This document shows positions 11,986-21,319 of a stretch of 64,000 nt of DNA, one piece after another. This DNA comes from Leptodactylus fallax (lineage: Eukaryota; Chordata; Amphibia; Anura; Leptodactylidae). The position numbers and the translations under genes were made by a program. Location of the stretch: NCBI GenBank assembly GCA_947044405.1, contig CAMRHE010000013.1, forward strand, positions 558,001 to 622,000, written 5' to 3'. The notes beneath the pieces are model-generated. The model made no database searches. It saw nothing but the letters and a program-made list of their open reading frames with translations, and was not told where the DNA came from. The stretch's first letter is position 1, and the number at the start of each line of letters is the position of its first letter.

Positions 11986-12020
<35 letters not shown>
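11810..12020. repeat. TATACTGT minisatellite remnants plus (AC)n microsatellite
   Basis: Four diverged units with GGGGTATTATACTGTTTGG-like cores (11810-11940). Then a C run and about 15 AC dinucleotides at 11988-12020. Confidence 0.8.
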
Positions 12021-12023
<3 letters not shown>

Positions 12024-12142
12024 CACGCTGTTTTTAATGGCATTGGGTCCTAAAGATAGAGCTGTACAGCGCCCCCTTCAGGCCCTAACCCTTTATACAA
12101 TAAATCACAGGGAAGGAAGATGTCTTAGAAATTAGACAGATT

Positions 12143-12170
12143 TTTATTTTAAATGAGACAGATTTTTATT
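12143..12170 (-). terminator. Polyadenylation signals of the decapeptide-repeat gene
   Basis: On the minus strand, AATAAA occurs at 12170-12165 and again at 12148-12143, 8 and 30 bases beyond the TGA at 12178-12180. Spacing and position fit a normal 3' end for the gene upstream. Confidence 0.6.
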
Positions 12171-12177
12171 ATATTAC

Positions 12178-13314
12178 TCATTTTGGGGTTTTGGTGCCCT
12201 CCGAGATGAAGGGATGTGAAGATCCTGGATCCTTGAGGTCTTGATCCTTGAGGTCTGGGGCACCTGGTGAGATCTGGTCAGGTAGTTTTGACTTCTTCAC
12301 CTCCTTGTATTGAGTCCAAGCTGAAAAATAGAGAAAACCAAATCAGTACGACAAAAACTCATGATGGAGGTACAGGTGGGGGTGGGGAGGGGGTCAGATC
12401 ACTTACCTGGGCGCAGAGAAGATGCAGAGGATAAAGTTGTGGAACATCCAGGTTAGGAGAACACTGGTGGTGGAGATCCAGGTTAGGAGATAATTGGAGG
12501 TGGAGATCCAGGTTAGGAGATAACTGGAGGTGGAGATCCAGTTGATGGAGTTAATAATGTGTCAGCGGTGACCTGCGCATGCTGGGATTCAGCCGAGTAT
12601 TCTGCTGATGATGTTGCAGAGCAGGCTGAGCGGATCACTGGAGGTGACAATTGCGATGAGGACATGAATGGCGGTCATCATCCTGCTTAAGGGATCACTG
12701 TTCTCGATGACCCAGCTGACCAGATCACTGCTGCTAACAATCCAGCTGAGGTGGCTGAAGATGGTCGCCATCCATAGCAGCAAGTCGCTGCAGCTGATGC
12801 CCCAGTTGATGAGGTCGCTAATGATGGTGCCCCAGCTGAGAAGGTGCGGGCTGGCGATAATATAGCAGATAAGGCTGCAGCCGGTGGTGATCTGCGCCAT
12901 GAGGTCGATGTAGCTGATAAGTCCAAGCAGGTAGGTGTTGAGGGTGAGCCAGCAGATGACACAGCTCGTGGTGCTGAGGAGGCCCAGTAGGTAGCTGCCC
13001 ATGATCATACACAGAGTCAAGTCGGTGCAGTTGATGATGTACATCAGCGGTTGGGCACTCACAGTTATCCAGTCCAGGAGATCAAAGACGGCCGTTGCCC
13101 ACTCAAGCATGTCTCCAACCCTGGTGGTGCAGGTCAGGATCAGGCTTGGGGTTGGCATCCAGGCGATGATGTTATTGGCCACTGTGACCCAGGTAAGATG
13201 ACTGCCCGTCTCCATGATCCAGGATAGCTGATCGGAGGTAGTAGAAATCCAGGTGAAGATTGCTATCACGAAGATGAGGGTGGTGATAGCTGCCATGTCT
13301 GAAGCGATGAGCAT
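12178..13314 (-). CDS. Putative secreted or membrane protein with decapeptide repeats, two exons, possibly decaying
   Basis: I recognise no family. The frame 13314-12589 is 241 codons. The second ATG (13296) has the better context (G at -3 and +4) and begins MAAITTLIFVIAIFTWIST, a likely signal peptide. From about residue 25 the protein is built of 10-residue units such as HLLSWGTIIS, DLINWGISCS, DLLLWMATIF, DLVSWVIENS, with Leu and Trp fixed. Leu codons vary between units (CTC, CTT, CTG, CTA, TTG, TTA). Two in-frame TGAs (12589, and about 27 bases on) interrupt, then the same frame resumes with three more near-identical units (12545-12430) up to a donor CAG/GTAAGT at 12407/12406. An 86-bp intron ends in CTATTTTTCAG. 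Exon 2 (12320-12178) has an open 46-codon Lys/Pro/Asp-rich frame, but it is offset by one base from the repeat frame. It is a real gene with damage, a pseudogene, or has unrecognised splicing. Confidence 0.5.
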
Positions 13315-13407
13315 GAAGTGCAGAGAACCAAACTTACAGAATCACACAGGTAGTGTGCAGGCTAGTTTGGAGTCTGTGAAGACAGAGACTCTGGGCCTGA
13401 GCACCTA

Positions 13408-13415
13408 CATTTATA
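13408..13415 (-). promoter_or_regulatory. TATA box
   Basis: TATAAATG on the minus strand, about 94-112 bases upstream of the candidate start codons at 13314 and 13296. This gives a predicted transcription start near 13385 and a 5' leader of about 70-90 bases. Confidence 0.5.
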
Positions 13416-13421
13416 GGCCCG

Positions 13422-13600
13422 TGATGTCATCAGCCATTATGGTGTCATAAGAGGGTTAGATTGTGATGTCACCAGCCATGAAGGTGTCATAAGAGGGTTA
13501 GAATGGCAGCTAGGGTCATAGCTCTGTGATATCATTGGGGGATGTGATGTCACAAATTATAGCTCTGTGATATCATCAGCAATTATGATGTCATAAGAGG
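13422..13600. promoter_or_regulatory. Tandem TGATGTCA (CRE/ATF-like) promoter repeats
   Basis: TGATGTCA occurs at 13422, 13464, 13545 and 13586, with TGATATCA at 13527 and 13568, embedded in repeated blocks containing GGTGTCATAAGAGGGTTAGA. They lie directly upstream of the TATA box. TGATGTCA is one transition away from the cAMP-response palindrome TGACGTCA. Two more copies occur at 14813 and 14846. Confidence 0.5.
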
Positions 13601-14011
13601 GATAGAATGTTAGGGTTAACCCTATAGGCCCTGGCATTTCACCAGGAACTACAGACTGCCGTATGCAATCTACAAAAGTCACACAGAAAAATGGCGCTAT
13701 AATTTATCACTTTATGTCTATTTTACACGAGTTTGTCACTTTTCAAAAAGTGGGAGGGGCTTATCTGTAGGGGGTGTGGTGTTTCCAAGGCTGAAGAACT
13801 TACTAGCATTTATTTGCGGTTCTGTTACAGGCACCAAATTTATTAAGAGTCCATTGTGTGTCATAAGAGAGTTTTACTGGAATTATAGTTTCCATAAATG
13901 GAGGTTATAGGATGAAAAGACAGACCGCTACAAAAATATGGCGCACTACTACATGGTAGTAGACAAGGGCCTAATTTATCGTGGTAAACAAACAATATTA
14001 AGCTTTACTGC
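13601..14011. other. Non-coding interval
   Basis: No gene, array or terminal repeat recognised. Confidence 0.45.
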
Positions 14012-14350
14012 TCTGCTAAAATGAAAGCTGCTCTCTGATTGGTTGCTACATTTGGTTTGGTAAATGACACTGACTAAGCAACCAATCAGAAAGCAACTTT
14101 TGTTTTACCTGAACAGTTTAAGAGACCATGACAGATTAGCCTAGATATGAACCAATCACAGATCAGCTTTCAATTTACCAGACCAGTATTAGAAATGAAA
14201 GCTGTGCTCTGATTGGTTGCTATGCGCGACACAGGCTGTTTTGATAAACAAGGCCCAGATAGCAACCAGTCAGAGACCAGCTTTCATTTCTTCTATTGGT
14301 CTGCTAAAATGAAAGCTGCACTCTGATTGGTTGCTATGGGCAACACAGTG
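14012..14350. repeat. Repeats carrying CTGATTGGTTGCTA motifs
   Basis: AATGAAAGCTG followed by CTCTGATTGGTTGCTA occurs in direct copies near 14020, 14190 and 14308, and inverted (GCAACCAATCAGA) near 14077 and 14262. This is a dispersed amphibian-type repeat in direct and inverted arrangement. Confidence 0.6.
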
Positions 14351-14889
14351 AAGGCCTACTGTAGTGTGATGAAGGCGGCAGATCATTAACATGAGGGGCG
14401 ATCCTAGGATCCAAACCCGCCTCACACCTAATGGAGAAATACACGGATCAGATTTTAGAGATGGCCAAGCTTTTGTCATTTCCTTTATCTTTTAGTTTCA
14501 ATAATTTTATAGACATTACATTTGGCATCGCCAAAACCATAACAAAACGCACAAGAAAATGAACACAATATTGGTGTAAAGAAGAATGGCGCAATTGTAC
14601 ATTTTATTTAACCAGTAACAACCCTGGGTCCAATATTATTATATGGGGTCTGAGGATATTTAGCTGCACCCCTTTATAAAGACCACGCCCCTTTATAAAG
14701 GCCACTCCCAATCCGATTCAGAACACTCCCTGTGAAGGGCTCCCCCAGGCTGACGTCTCTGCACCCACCTCCAGGTCTCCACCACCATGGAGTCAGGTTG
14801 CCAAGGCGATTATGATGTCACTGATTTCTAAGGGCTGGTGTATTATGATGTCAAAAGAGGGTTTGGAACGCTCAGACGTTTATTTTATA
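14351..14889. other. Non-coding interval
   Basis: Nothing gene-like recognised. Two further TGATGTCA octamers lie at 14813 and 14846. Confidence 0.45.
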
Positions 14890-15372
14890 TACAGTATAAG
14901 GCCGCCCAGTATGCACCAGCATACAGGCCACAGATAGCCTGAGTCTGGCCACATATGAAGAGTATATAAGGCTGTCCCGTATACCCCAGTATACACCATT
15001 ATGCAGGTCACATATACCCTGACTCTGGCCAGATATGAAGAGTATATAAGGCCGTCCAGTATACACCAGTATATAAGTTACATATAGCCTGACTCTGGCC
15101 AAATATGAAGAGTATATAGGGCTGTCCAGTATACACCAGCATACAGGTTACATATAACCTGACTCTGGCCACATATGAAGAGTATATAAGGACGTCCAGT
15201 ATATCCCAGTACACACCAGTATACAGGTCACAGATAGCCTGACTCTGGCCACATATGAAGAGTATATAAGGCCGTCCAGTATACTACCATATACAGGTTA
15301 CATATAGCCTGACTCTGGCCGGATATGAAGAGTATATAAGGCTGTCCAGTACACACAAGTATACAAGTCACA
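14890..15372. repeat. 70-80 bp minisatellite, six units
   Basis: Units contain CCTGACTCTGGCCACATATG, AAGAGTATATAAGGC and CCAGTATACACCAGTATACA. The CTGACTCTGGCC block recurs near 14938, 15017, 15088, 15158, 15238 and 15308, spacings of about 70 or 80 bp. The minus-strand open frames here are shadows. Confidence 0.88.
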
Positions 15373-15682
15373 CATTGCCCCCAGTTTAATGTCCCCCTCC
15401 AACTACCCCCACTGTTTAATGTCACCCTCCAGCTGCCCCACGTTAATGTCCCCCTCTAGTTTCTACCAGTTTAAACTGGGGCACGAGGAGAGGGACTTAA
15501 TACTGTGGGGCAATTGGAGGGGAACATTATAATGTGGGGACATATAATGTGGTATAACTGTAGGAGCATTATACTGTGTGGGGGCACATAGAAAAATAGA
15601 TGAGAATGGGCGGAGTCAACGTAGAAGTGGGTGGAGCAAAATTTGTCGCAGCTCTTTCTGTCCTTTGAAAGTTGGGAGGTAT
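15373..15682 (-). mobile_element. End of a CATACCTCCCAAC-type MITE with internal minisatellite
   Basis: Holds GTTTAATGTCACCCTCCAGC-type units, then gggcggagtcaacg and a terminus GAAAGTTGGGAGGTATG at 15669-15682. The same termini flank the fuller copy at 52694-53427, in the opposite orientation. The left boundary is not visible. Confidence 0.55.
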
Positions 15683-16055
15683 GTAGGTAGTGATTATGAT
15701 GAGCGAATGCGAACCGCAAAGTTCGGGTTCGGCTCATCCCTAAAACTGGTTGATTGACTGCTGAGCAGCCAATCAACCAGCTTTAAGCCCACAGACATCA
15801 CAGAGATGCCCAGTATGGGCTGTGATTGGCCAGGCAGCCATAAGGCGGCCTGTCTGTACAAGAGACAGGGTCAAAGATCCCGTCGCCATTCCAGCTAGTT
15901 AGACTAGGTAGGGAGAGGCTGCAGCTGGAGATAGGGACAGTCAGAGCCTTAGCTAAATTTTATAATTGTCCTTTCCAGGGCAGTGCAGCTAGGTAGGGAG
16001 AGGAGCCTGATACTGTGAGGGACAGTTAGCCTACAAATAATAATCGCCCTTTTCA
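15683..16055. other. Repetitive non-coding interval
   Basis: Contains a CTGTGATTGGCCA block and GGTAGGGAGAGG repeats. Possibly part of a dispersed repeat, but no ends can be set. Confidence 0.4.
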
Positions 16056-17530
16056 GGGCAGTGACATTAAACTGCATGTGTACCCATACCGTCTCCTAGC
16101 ACAGTAACATTAACTGCATGTGTACCCATACTCATACCTCCCAACTGTCCTGGAATCTGTGGGACAGTCCCGGATTGTGGGTCCTGTCCCGCAGTCCCGG
16201 TTGGCGGGAGGTATGTCTCAGTTTCAACTTATCTGCGTTCGGAGGAGGCAGATGAGTTGAATACAATGGTGAATGAAGCAGGAGCCTTCCGCAGACAGCT
16301 CCGGCCTCACCACTGTGCTCCCTGAGTGCTCCGGCCCTGGGAGCTGTAGGGGCAATGTGATGACGTCACTCACATCGTGCCTGCAGCTCCCAGAACACTC
16401 CGTGACTGAGACTGCAGACAGAGTAACAGGGGAACGAGGAGAGGTGAGTATCAGTGTTTTTATGTTAAACTTTGGGGGCAAATTGAGGGGGAACACGAAA
16501 CTGGTGACAGATGAAGGAGAGGACATTAAACTGGTGGCAGATGAAGGGGAGGACATTAAACTGGTGGCAGATGAAGGGGGGGCATTAAACTGGGGCAGAT
16601 GAAGGGGGACATTAAACTGGGGGCAGATGAAGGGGGACATTAAACTGGGGGCAGATGGAGGGGGGACATTAAACTGGGGGCAGATTGAGGGGGCATTAAA
16701 CTGGTGGTAGATGGAGGGGGTGACATTTAATTGGGGGGGGATTAAGAGGGACATTAGACTGGGGACAGCTGGAAGGGAACATTAAACAATGGAGGTCAGT
16801 AGATGGAGACATTAAGCTGGGGCAACTGGAGAAGGACATTAAACCATGGGAGTAGCTGGAGGGGGACATGTCTGCCTCTAGTTGCCCCCAGTTTAATGTC
16901 ACTCTCCAGCTACCCCTATGGTTTAATGTCCCCCTCCAGCTGCCCCAGTTTAATGTCCCACTCCAGATGCCATTAATTTATTGTCCCTCTCCAACTACCC
17001 CCACAGTTTTATGTCACACTCCAGCTGCCCCAGTTTCATGTCTCCCTCTAGTTTCCGCCAGTTTAAACTGGGGAACCAGGAGAGGGACTTAATACTGTGG
17101 GGCAATTGGAGGGGAACATTATAATGTGGGGGCATATAATGTTAGGGTGACTGTAGGAGCATTATACTGTGTGGGGGCAAAAAGAAAAATGGATGAGAAT
17201 GGGCGGAGTCAACATAGAAGTCTCCTAGCGCAGTAACAATAACTGTGTGTGCACCCATACCGTCTCCTAGTGCAGTAACAATAACTGCGTGTGCACCCAT
17301 ACCGTCTCCTAGCGCAGTAACAATAACTGCGTGTGTACCCATACTGTCTCCTAGCGCAGTAACAATAACTGTGTGTGTACCCATACAGTCTCCTGGCGCA
17401 GTAACAATAACTGTGTGTGTACCCATACTGTCTCCTAGCGCAGTAACAATAACTGTGTGTGTACCCATACCGTCTCCTAGCGCAGTAACAATAACTGCCT
17501 GTGTATCTATACCGTCTCCTAGTGCAGTAA
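16056..17530. repeat. 42-bp tandem array interrupted by a MITE
   Basis: Units read CAGTAACAATAACTGTGTGT then GTACCCATACCGTCTCCTAGCG. Two units lie at 16056-16130 and about seven at 17220-17530. The MITE at 16131-17219 sits between them. The 14-residue periodic open frames on both strands are shadows of the 42-bp unit. Confidence 0.82.
16131..17219 (-). mobile_element. CATACCTCCCAAC-type MITE with expanded internal minisatellite
   Basis: Starts TCATACCTCCCAACTGTCC at 16133 and runs in reverse orientation relative to 52694-53427. It shares the cagttccgg-like terminal block, the CTGCAGCTCCCAGAACAC block and an internal 25-28 bp array (GGGGGACATTAAACTGGGGG). The right terminus is missing, since the array resumes at 17220. 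Confidence 0.6.
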
Positions 17531-17825
17531 CCAGGGGCGCACCGCTAATGAGGCGATGTGAGGCGGCCGCCACAGGCGGCACTGTCCGTCACTGTCTGGG
17601 GGGAGTGGCATTTTTTACATTCTATTCATGGTAAACCAGCCCAGGACAGGCCGCTTAAAAAAAAACAAAGCTGAGCGGGGCCTGTCCTGGGCTGGTTTAC
17701 GAGATCTCCGCATCTAAGCGCAGGTGGCGATACCATAACGTCATCGCGCCTCCTACGCTGAAACGTGGGCGCGGGTGAACAAGAGAAGGCGGCGGCTCCA
17801 TCAAAGCATCGCAGGTAGGTGAGGA

Positions 17826-17902
17826 GAACTTTTTATATAAATATATATATATCTATCTATCTATATATAGATAGATATATATATAGATATATATATATAG
17901 GC
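17826..17902. repeat. TATA/TCTA palindromic microsatellite
   Basis: About 75 bp of alternating TA and TCTA/TAGA units forming a near-perfect palindrome, centred near 17864. Confidence 0.9.
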
Positions 17903-18039
17903 CGTAACCTGCTGGAGTATCGCCGGCAGGTAACAGCCTATTTACTTATCGATCCCCGTGCCTGCTGTGGCTGCCTTCGCTTCCTCTTCTTCTATCGGAC
18001 GCAGAAGCGGCTGTGAACGGCAGCATGCATCGGTAAGTG

Positions 18040-19040
18040 AGGACAAATAATACTATTATTAGTAGGCCCAGGGGAGGTGGTAAACATAAAAACTAATGTT
18101 ACTCACCTCTCCTGCGATCCAATGTTACTCCCAGCAGCCTTCGGCCTTCTTTGGTGACGTCCCAGGCGTCATTATGTTGCGACGCCGGTCTGTGCGACAT
18201 TGAAGAGGGCCGAAAGCAGGGAGTGCAGCGACCAGGTAAGTAACACTACTTTTTATGTTTGTCACCACCTGGGTCTCCGATCATTATACTCTTGGGTCTG
18301 AAAAGACCCCAGAGTATAATAATAGTTCATGGGTGGGTCACTATGGTGCAGAATACTGTGTGCAGGAGCCACTATGGGGCATAATTATGTGTGCAGGGGC
18401 CACTATGGAGTATAATACTGTGTGCAGGGGCCGCTGCGGGGCATAATACTGTGTGCAGGGGCTGCTGTGGGGCATAATACTGTGTGTAGGGGCCACTATG
18501 GAGCATAATACCGTGTGCAGGGGCCACTATGGAGCATAATACCGAGTGCAGGGGCCACGATGAGGCATAATACCGTGTGCAGGGGCCACTATGGAGCATA
18601 ATACCATGTGCAGGGGCCACTGTGGAGCATAATACCGAGTGCAGGGGCCACTATGGAGTATAATACTGTGTGCAGGGGCCACTATGGAGTATAATACCAA
18701 GTGCAGGGGCCACTATGAGGCATAATACCGTGTGCAGGGGCCAATGCGGGGCATAATACCATGTGCAGGGGCCACTATGGAGCATAATACCGTGTGAGGG
18801 CCACTATAGAGTATAATACCAAGTGCAGGGGCCTCTATGAGGCATAATACTGTGTGCAGGGGCCACTGCGGGGCATAATACTGTGTGCAGGGGCCACTAT
18901 GGGGCATAATACCGAATTCTGGGGCCACTATGGGGCATAATACCGTATGCAGGGGCCGCTGCAGGGCATAATACTGTGTGCAGGGGTCGCTGCGGGGCAT
19001 AATACCGTGTGCAGGGGCTGCTGTGGGCCATAATACCATG
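18040..19040. repeat. Palindrome and 30-31 bp minisatellite (module copy 2)
   Basis: 18040-18325 is an imperfect palindrome homologous to 6425-6812. 18345-19040 is an array of about 22 units of GGCCACTATGGAGCATAATA plus CCGTGTGCAGG type. It is the longer sister of 6855-7445. Confidence 0.9.
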
Positions 19041-19415
19041 TAATAATGTATTAAAAAAAAAAAACACCTACTCACCTGTCTCTTGTGCTCCGATGTCTCC
19101 CACCGCAGTCTGGTTCTGCTGCTCTGGTGTTATCGTCTAGTGGAAGTCCCCACCGCACATGACTGCTGAGGTCGCTGACACGGGACATCACAGTGCTATG
19201 GGGAAGAAAACACCGGAGCAGCAGGACTGAAACGTGCTGGAGACACAGGAGAACCATTCCCCAGCCTCATATTAAAAAAGTGGTTATCCTAGACAACCCT
19301 TTTAAAGTGGCACTTGGGCTTTATTAAAGGGTCTTTCCAGCTCATTTTTATTGATGTTCTATCCTTAGGACAGATTATCAATAAGAGATCAGTGGACCCC
19401 CACCTCTGATCAGTT
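19041..19415. other. Insert present only in module copy 2
   Basis: A segment with no counterpart in copy 1: an A run, cacctactcacctgtc, and repeat fragments with atcctagacaacccttttaa and ttattaaagggtctttcc. Confidence 0.5.
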
Positions 19416-20545
19416 GTATGGGGGGCTATGGTGCCTGTTTATATCATACGCTGTCTGTTTATAGTGTCTGTGTGATGTAATTACAGCCTTGTCACATAGA
19501 CGTGTATAGGACGAGGCTGTAGTTACATGACATGGCCACTATGAGATGAATGACACTATGTAAACAGAGAAGCGGTCACGGCGCTTACACAGGTACCCTT
19601 CAAACAGCTGATCAGTAGGGGTCCTGGATTTTTGAGCCCCACTGATTAGTTTATTAATGACCTGGAAAGCCTTTTAATTATTTAACACCTGGGGCATTAT
19701 TAATAAGGGGCACTATTTATACAGGGTACACACGGACATTATTAATATAAAGATGCACTTAGGAATATTATTCATTATGAGGGGGTTATATCATATATTT
19801 TATAATTGGGGTAGCGGCAGGATGGGGCTTTGTGTAGGACAACGGGGGTCAGGTGCCTGGAAAAGTGAGGAGACAAAGATGTCTGTGTTACAAACTTTAC
19901 AGAGACAAGTCACAGCTGAAAGAAGTGGTCATGGCGGTCCAGAGGGAAGAGAAGGGAAATGTGAAGGATTAGTCAGAGACGTCGCCTGTAAGTCTAAAAA
20001 TGTTACTGCCCTGTATTCAACCTAAATGATAGAGGATAAATACTTGATTGATGGGGATCTGTCTGCTGAGACCCCCACTAAGCCTGAGAATTGGGTTTTT
20101 TCCCCCCACTGGGTGGGAATACAGCCTGACCGCAGCCAGGCTGAATATAGGCGTGTCGCTTGGTGGATGGACAAACCTGCGGGGCTATCATTCACTTCAA
20201 TGGGAGTGCCAAAGATAGCCGAAGTCCAGTACTCAGTTATCTGCGGGGCTCCTAATATAGAGAATGGGGGCCACGTGGGCTCGTCCATCCACCAAGCAGA
20301 AGATGTGTGAAGTTACTTTCATTGTTAATGCCGTGATGTTGATTTCTGATACCGAAGTAATGCAGGAAGAAGAATTCTTAAAAACTGTTTCATAAGTTTG
20401 TGTATGTTTATTGTGCGACAATATCAGTGTATGACGCTAACAGCATGTAAATGCAATTTTACATTTTTTTTTTTTTGAGGGGGGGGGGCGTCTTTCAATA
20501 GTCCGCCTCAGGCAGCAAAGAGGCTAGGTTCACCACTGGGTGGAG
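19416..20545. repeat. 1.1-kb tail of duplicated module, copy 2
   Basis: Homologous to 7446-8590 throughout, with scattered substitutions and small indels. Non-coding. Confidence 0.85.
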
Positions 20546-20852
20546 GTCCGTGCATTGGAGCAGGATCCCGGATCTCTGAATATCTATGGTTAAGTGAGTT
20601 GGGCTGTGTGCACACTCTGCCTTGTTTGCCTAAGAATATAGCTGCATCCAGATACATAAGTGTGTTTCCACCATAAGGATGCTACCATACAGTGCCCCTG
20701 CTCACATACATTTACCACTAATTACACATGTACTTTCATTGCCTCTAATCGGAAAGTATGGGTGCGTCCCAAGAAATAGCAGTAAACGCATGTGTCCTGA
20801 AGCATCTGGTGGCAGCACTTCTGTATTATGATTTGTGGTATATGACTTTAGT
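20546..20852. other. Short non-coding interval
   Basis: Nothing recognised before the right hAT terminus (20853-20957), which matches the left end of the MITE at 42631 in inverse orientation. Confidence 0.4.
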
Positions 20853-21319
20853 TTAGGGGTCGTCAGACTTACAATTATTAACCGGGACTCCGAGTACCTC
20901 ATCTTTGATTTTTTAATTAAAATCGGCACGCCGAACAAAAAAGGTTGCCTTACCCTGGCCTATCCTATGGAGAGGTCATGAGCATCATACTGGTGGAGGT
21001 CTTCCACCCAGCACCTCCACTGATCAGTTGTTCTCTGCAGCTGATATACAAACAATGAAGTAGGAAGCAGACAGCTCCATTCTCAGTGTAGTGGATGAAC
21101 TGAGTCACTACAGCTCTATCGCCATTCAAGTGAGTGGTAGCTGATCAGCAGTAATCTGGTCTGGCCCTACACAGAGAATGGAGCTGCCTGCTTCCTGATC
21201 CATTCTCTGTGTAGGACCTGATAAAAACAGCTAATTGATGGAGATGACGAGTATCATAATCCCACCAATATTATAATGACCTATAATTCATTAATACTTT
21301 TAGCCCAGAAAACTCCTTT

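Larger units (their letters stand above)
17532..20538. mobile_element. hAT-like non-autonomous element containing module copy 2
   Basis: The left end is CAGGGGCGCACCGCTAATGA. The right end, read inverted, is CAGTGGTGAACCTAGCCTCT. Both continue into TGAGGCGG. Length is about 3.0 kb and there is no transposase. The 8-bp flanks (gcagtaac and ggtggagg) do not match, so one end may belong to a different insertion. Confidence 0.5.
6309..20957. mobile_element. Large composite hAT-type insertion, 14.65 kb
   Basis: The left end is CAGGGGTCGGCAACCCCCGG. The right end, read inverted, is CAGGGTAAGGCAACCTTTTT followed by TGCCGATTTTAATT. These match the right and left ends, respectively, of the 654-bp hAT MITE at 42631-43284. 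The flanking octamer gcctatcc occurs at 6301-6308 and exactly at 20958-20965, the 8-bp duplication expected of hAT. The target is a MITE whose two halves lie on either side. No transposase is recognisable inside. The interior holds duplicated modules, minisatellites, other DNA-element ends and the gene-like unit at 12.1-13.4 kb. Whether it moved as one 14.65-kb unit or grew by later insertions cannot be told from one copy. Confidence 0.8.
6271..21319. mobile_element. MITE split in two by the 14.65-kb hAT insertion
   Basis: The left piece (6271-6308) begins AAAGGAGTTTCAGGGCT. The right piece (20958-21319) ends, read inverted, AAAGGAGTTTTCTGGGCT. These are the two ends of one short element. Its interior reads across the insertion as ...gatcgcctatcc then tatggagaggtcatgag, a motif order seen in a common frog repeat. 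Both halves are therefore one older element broken by feature 6309-20957. Confidence 0.75.

Noticed and set aside
12589..12660. An extra intron removing the two in-frame TGAs of the decapeptide gene
   Set aside because: I found no convincing donor/acceptor pair that removes both stops and keeps frame; the stops are reported as they stand.
14890..15372. CRISPR-like array
   Set aside because: Units are contiguous tandem repeats without unique spacers, and the DNA is eukaryotic.
14872..15425. Minus-strand frames rich in YILFISGQS-like repeats
   Set aside because: Shadows of the 70-80 bp tandem array; no start context, domain or conservation of frame across units.
17532..20538. Calling 17532-20538 a complete hAT insertion with target duplication
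   Set aside because: The ends are hAT-like, but the flanking octamers differ (gcagtaac and ggtggagg), so only a tentative element is reported.
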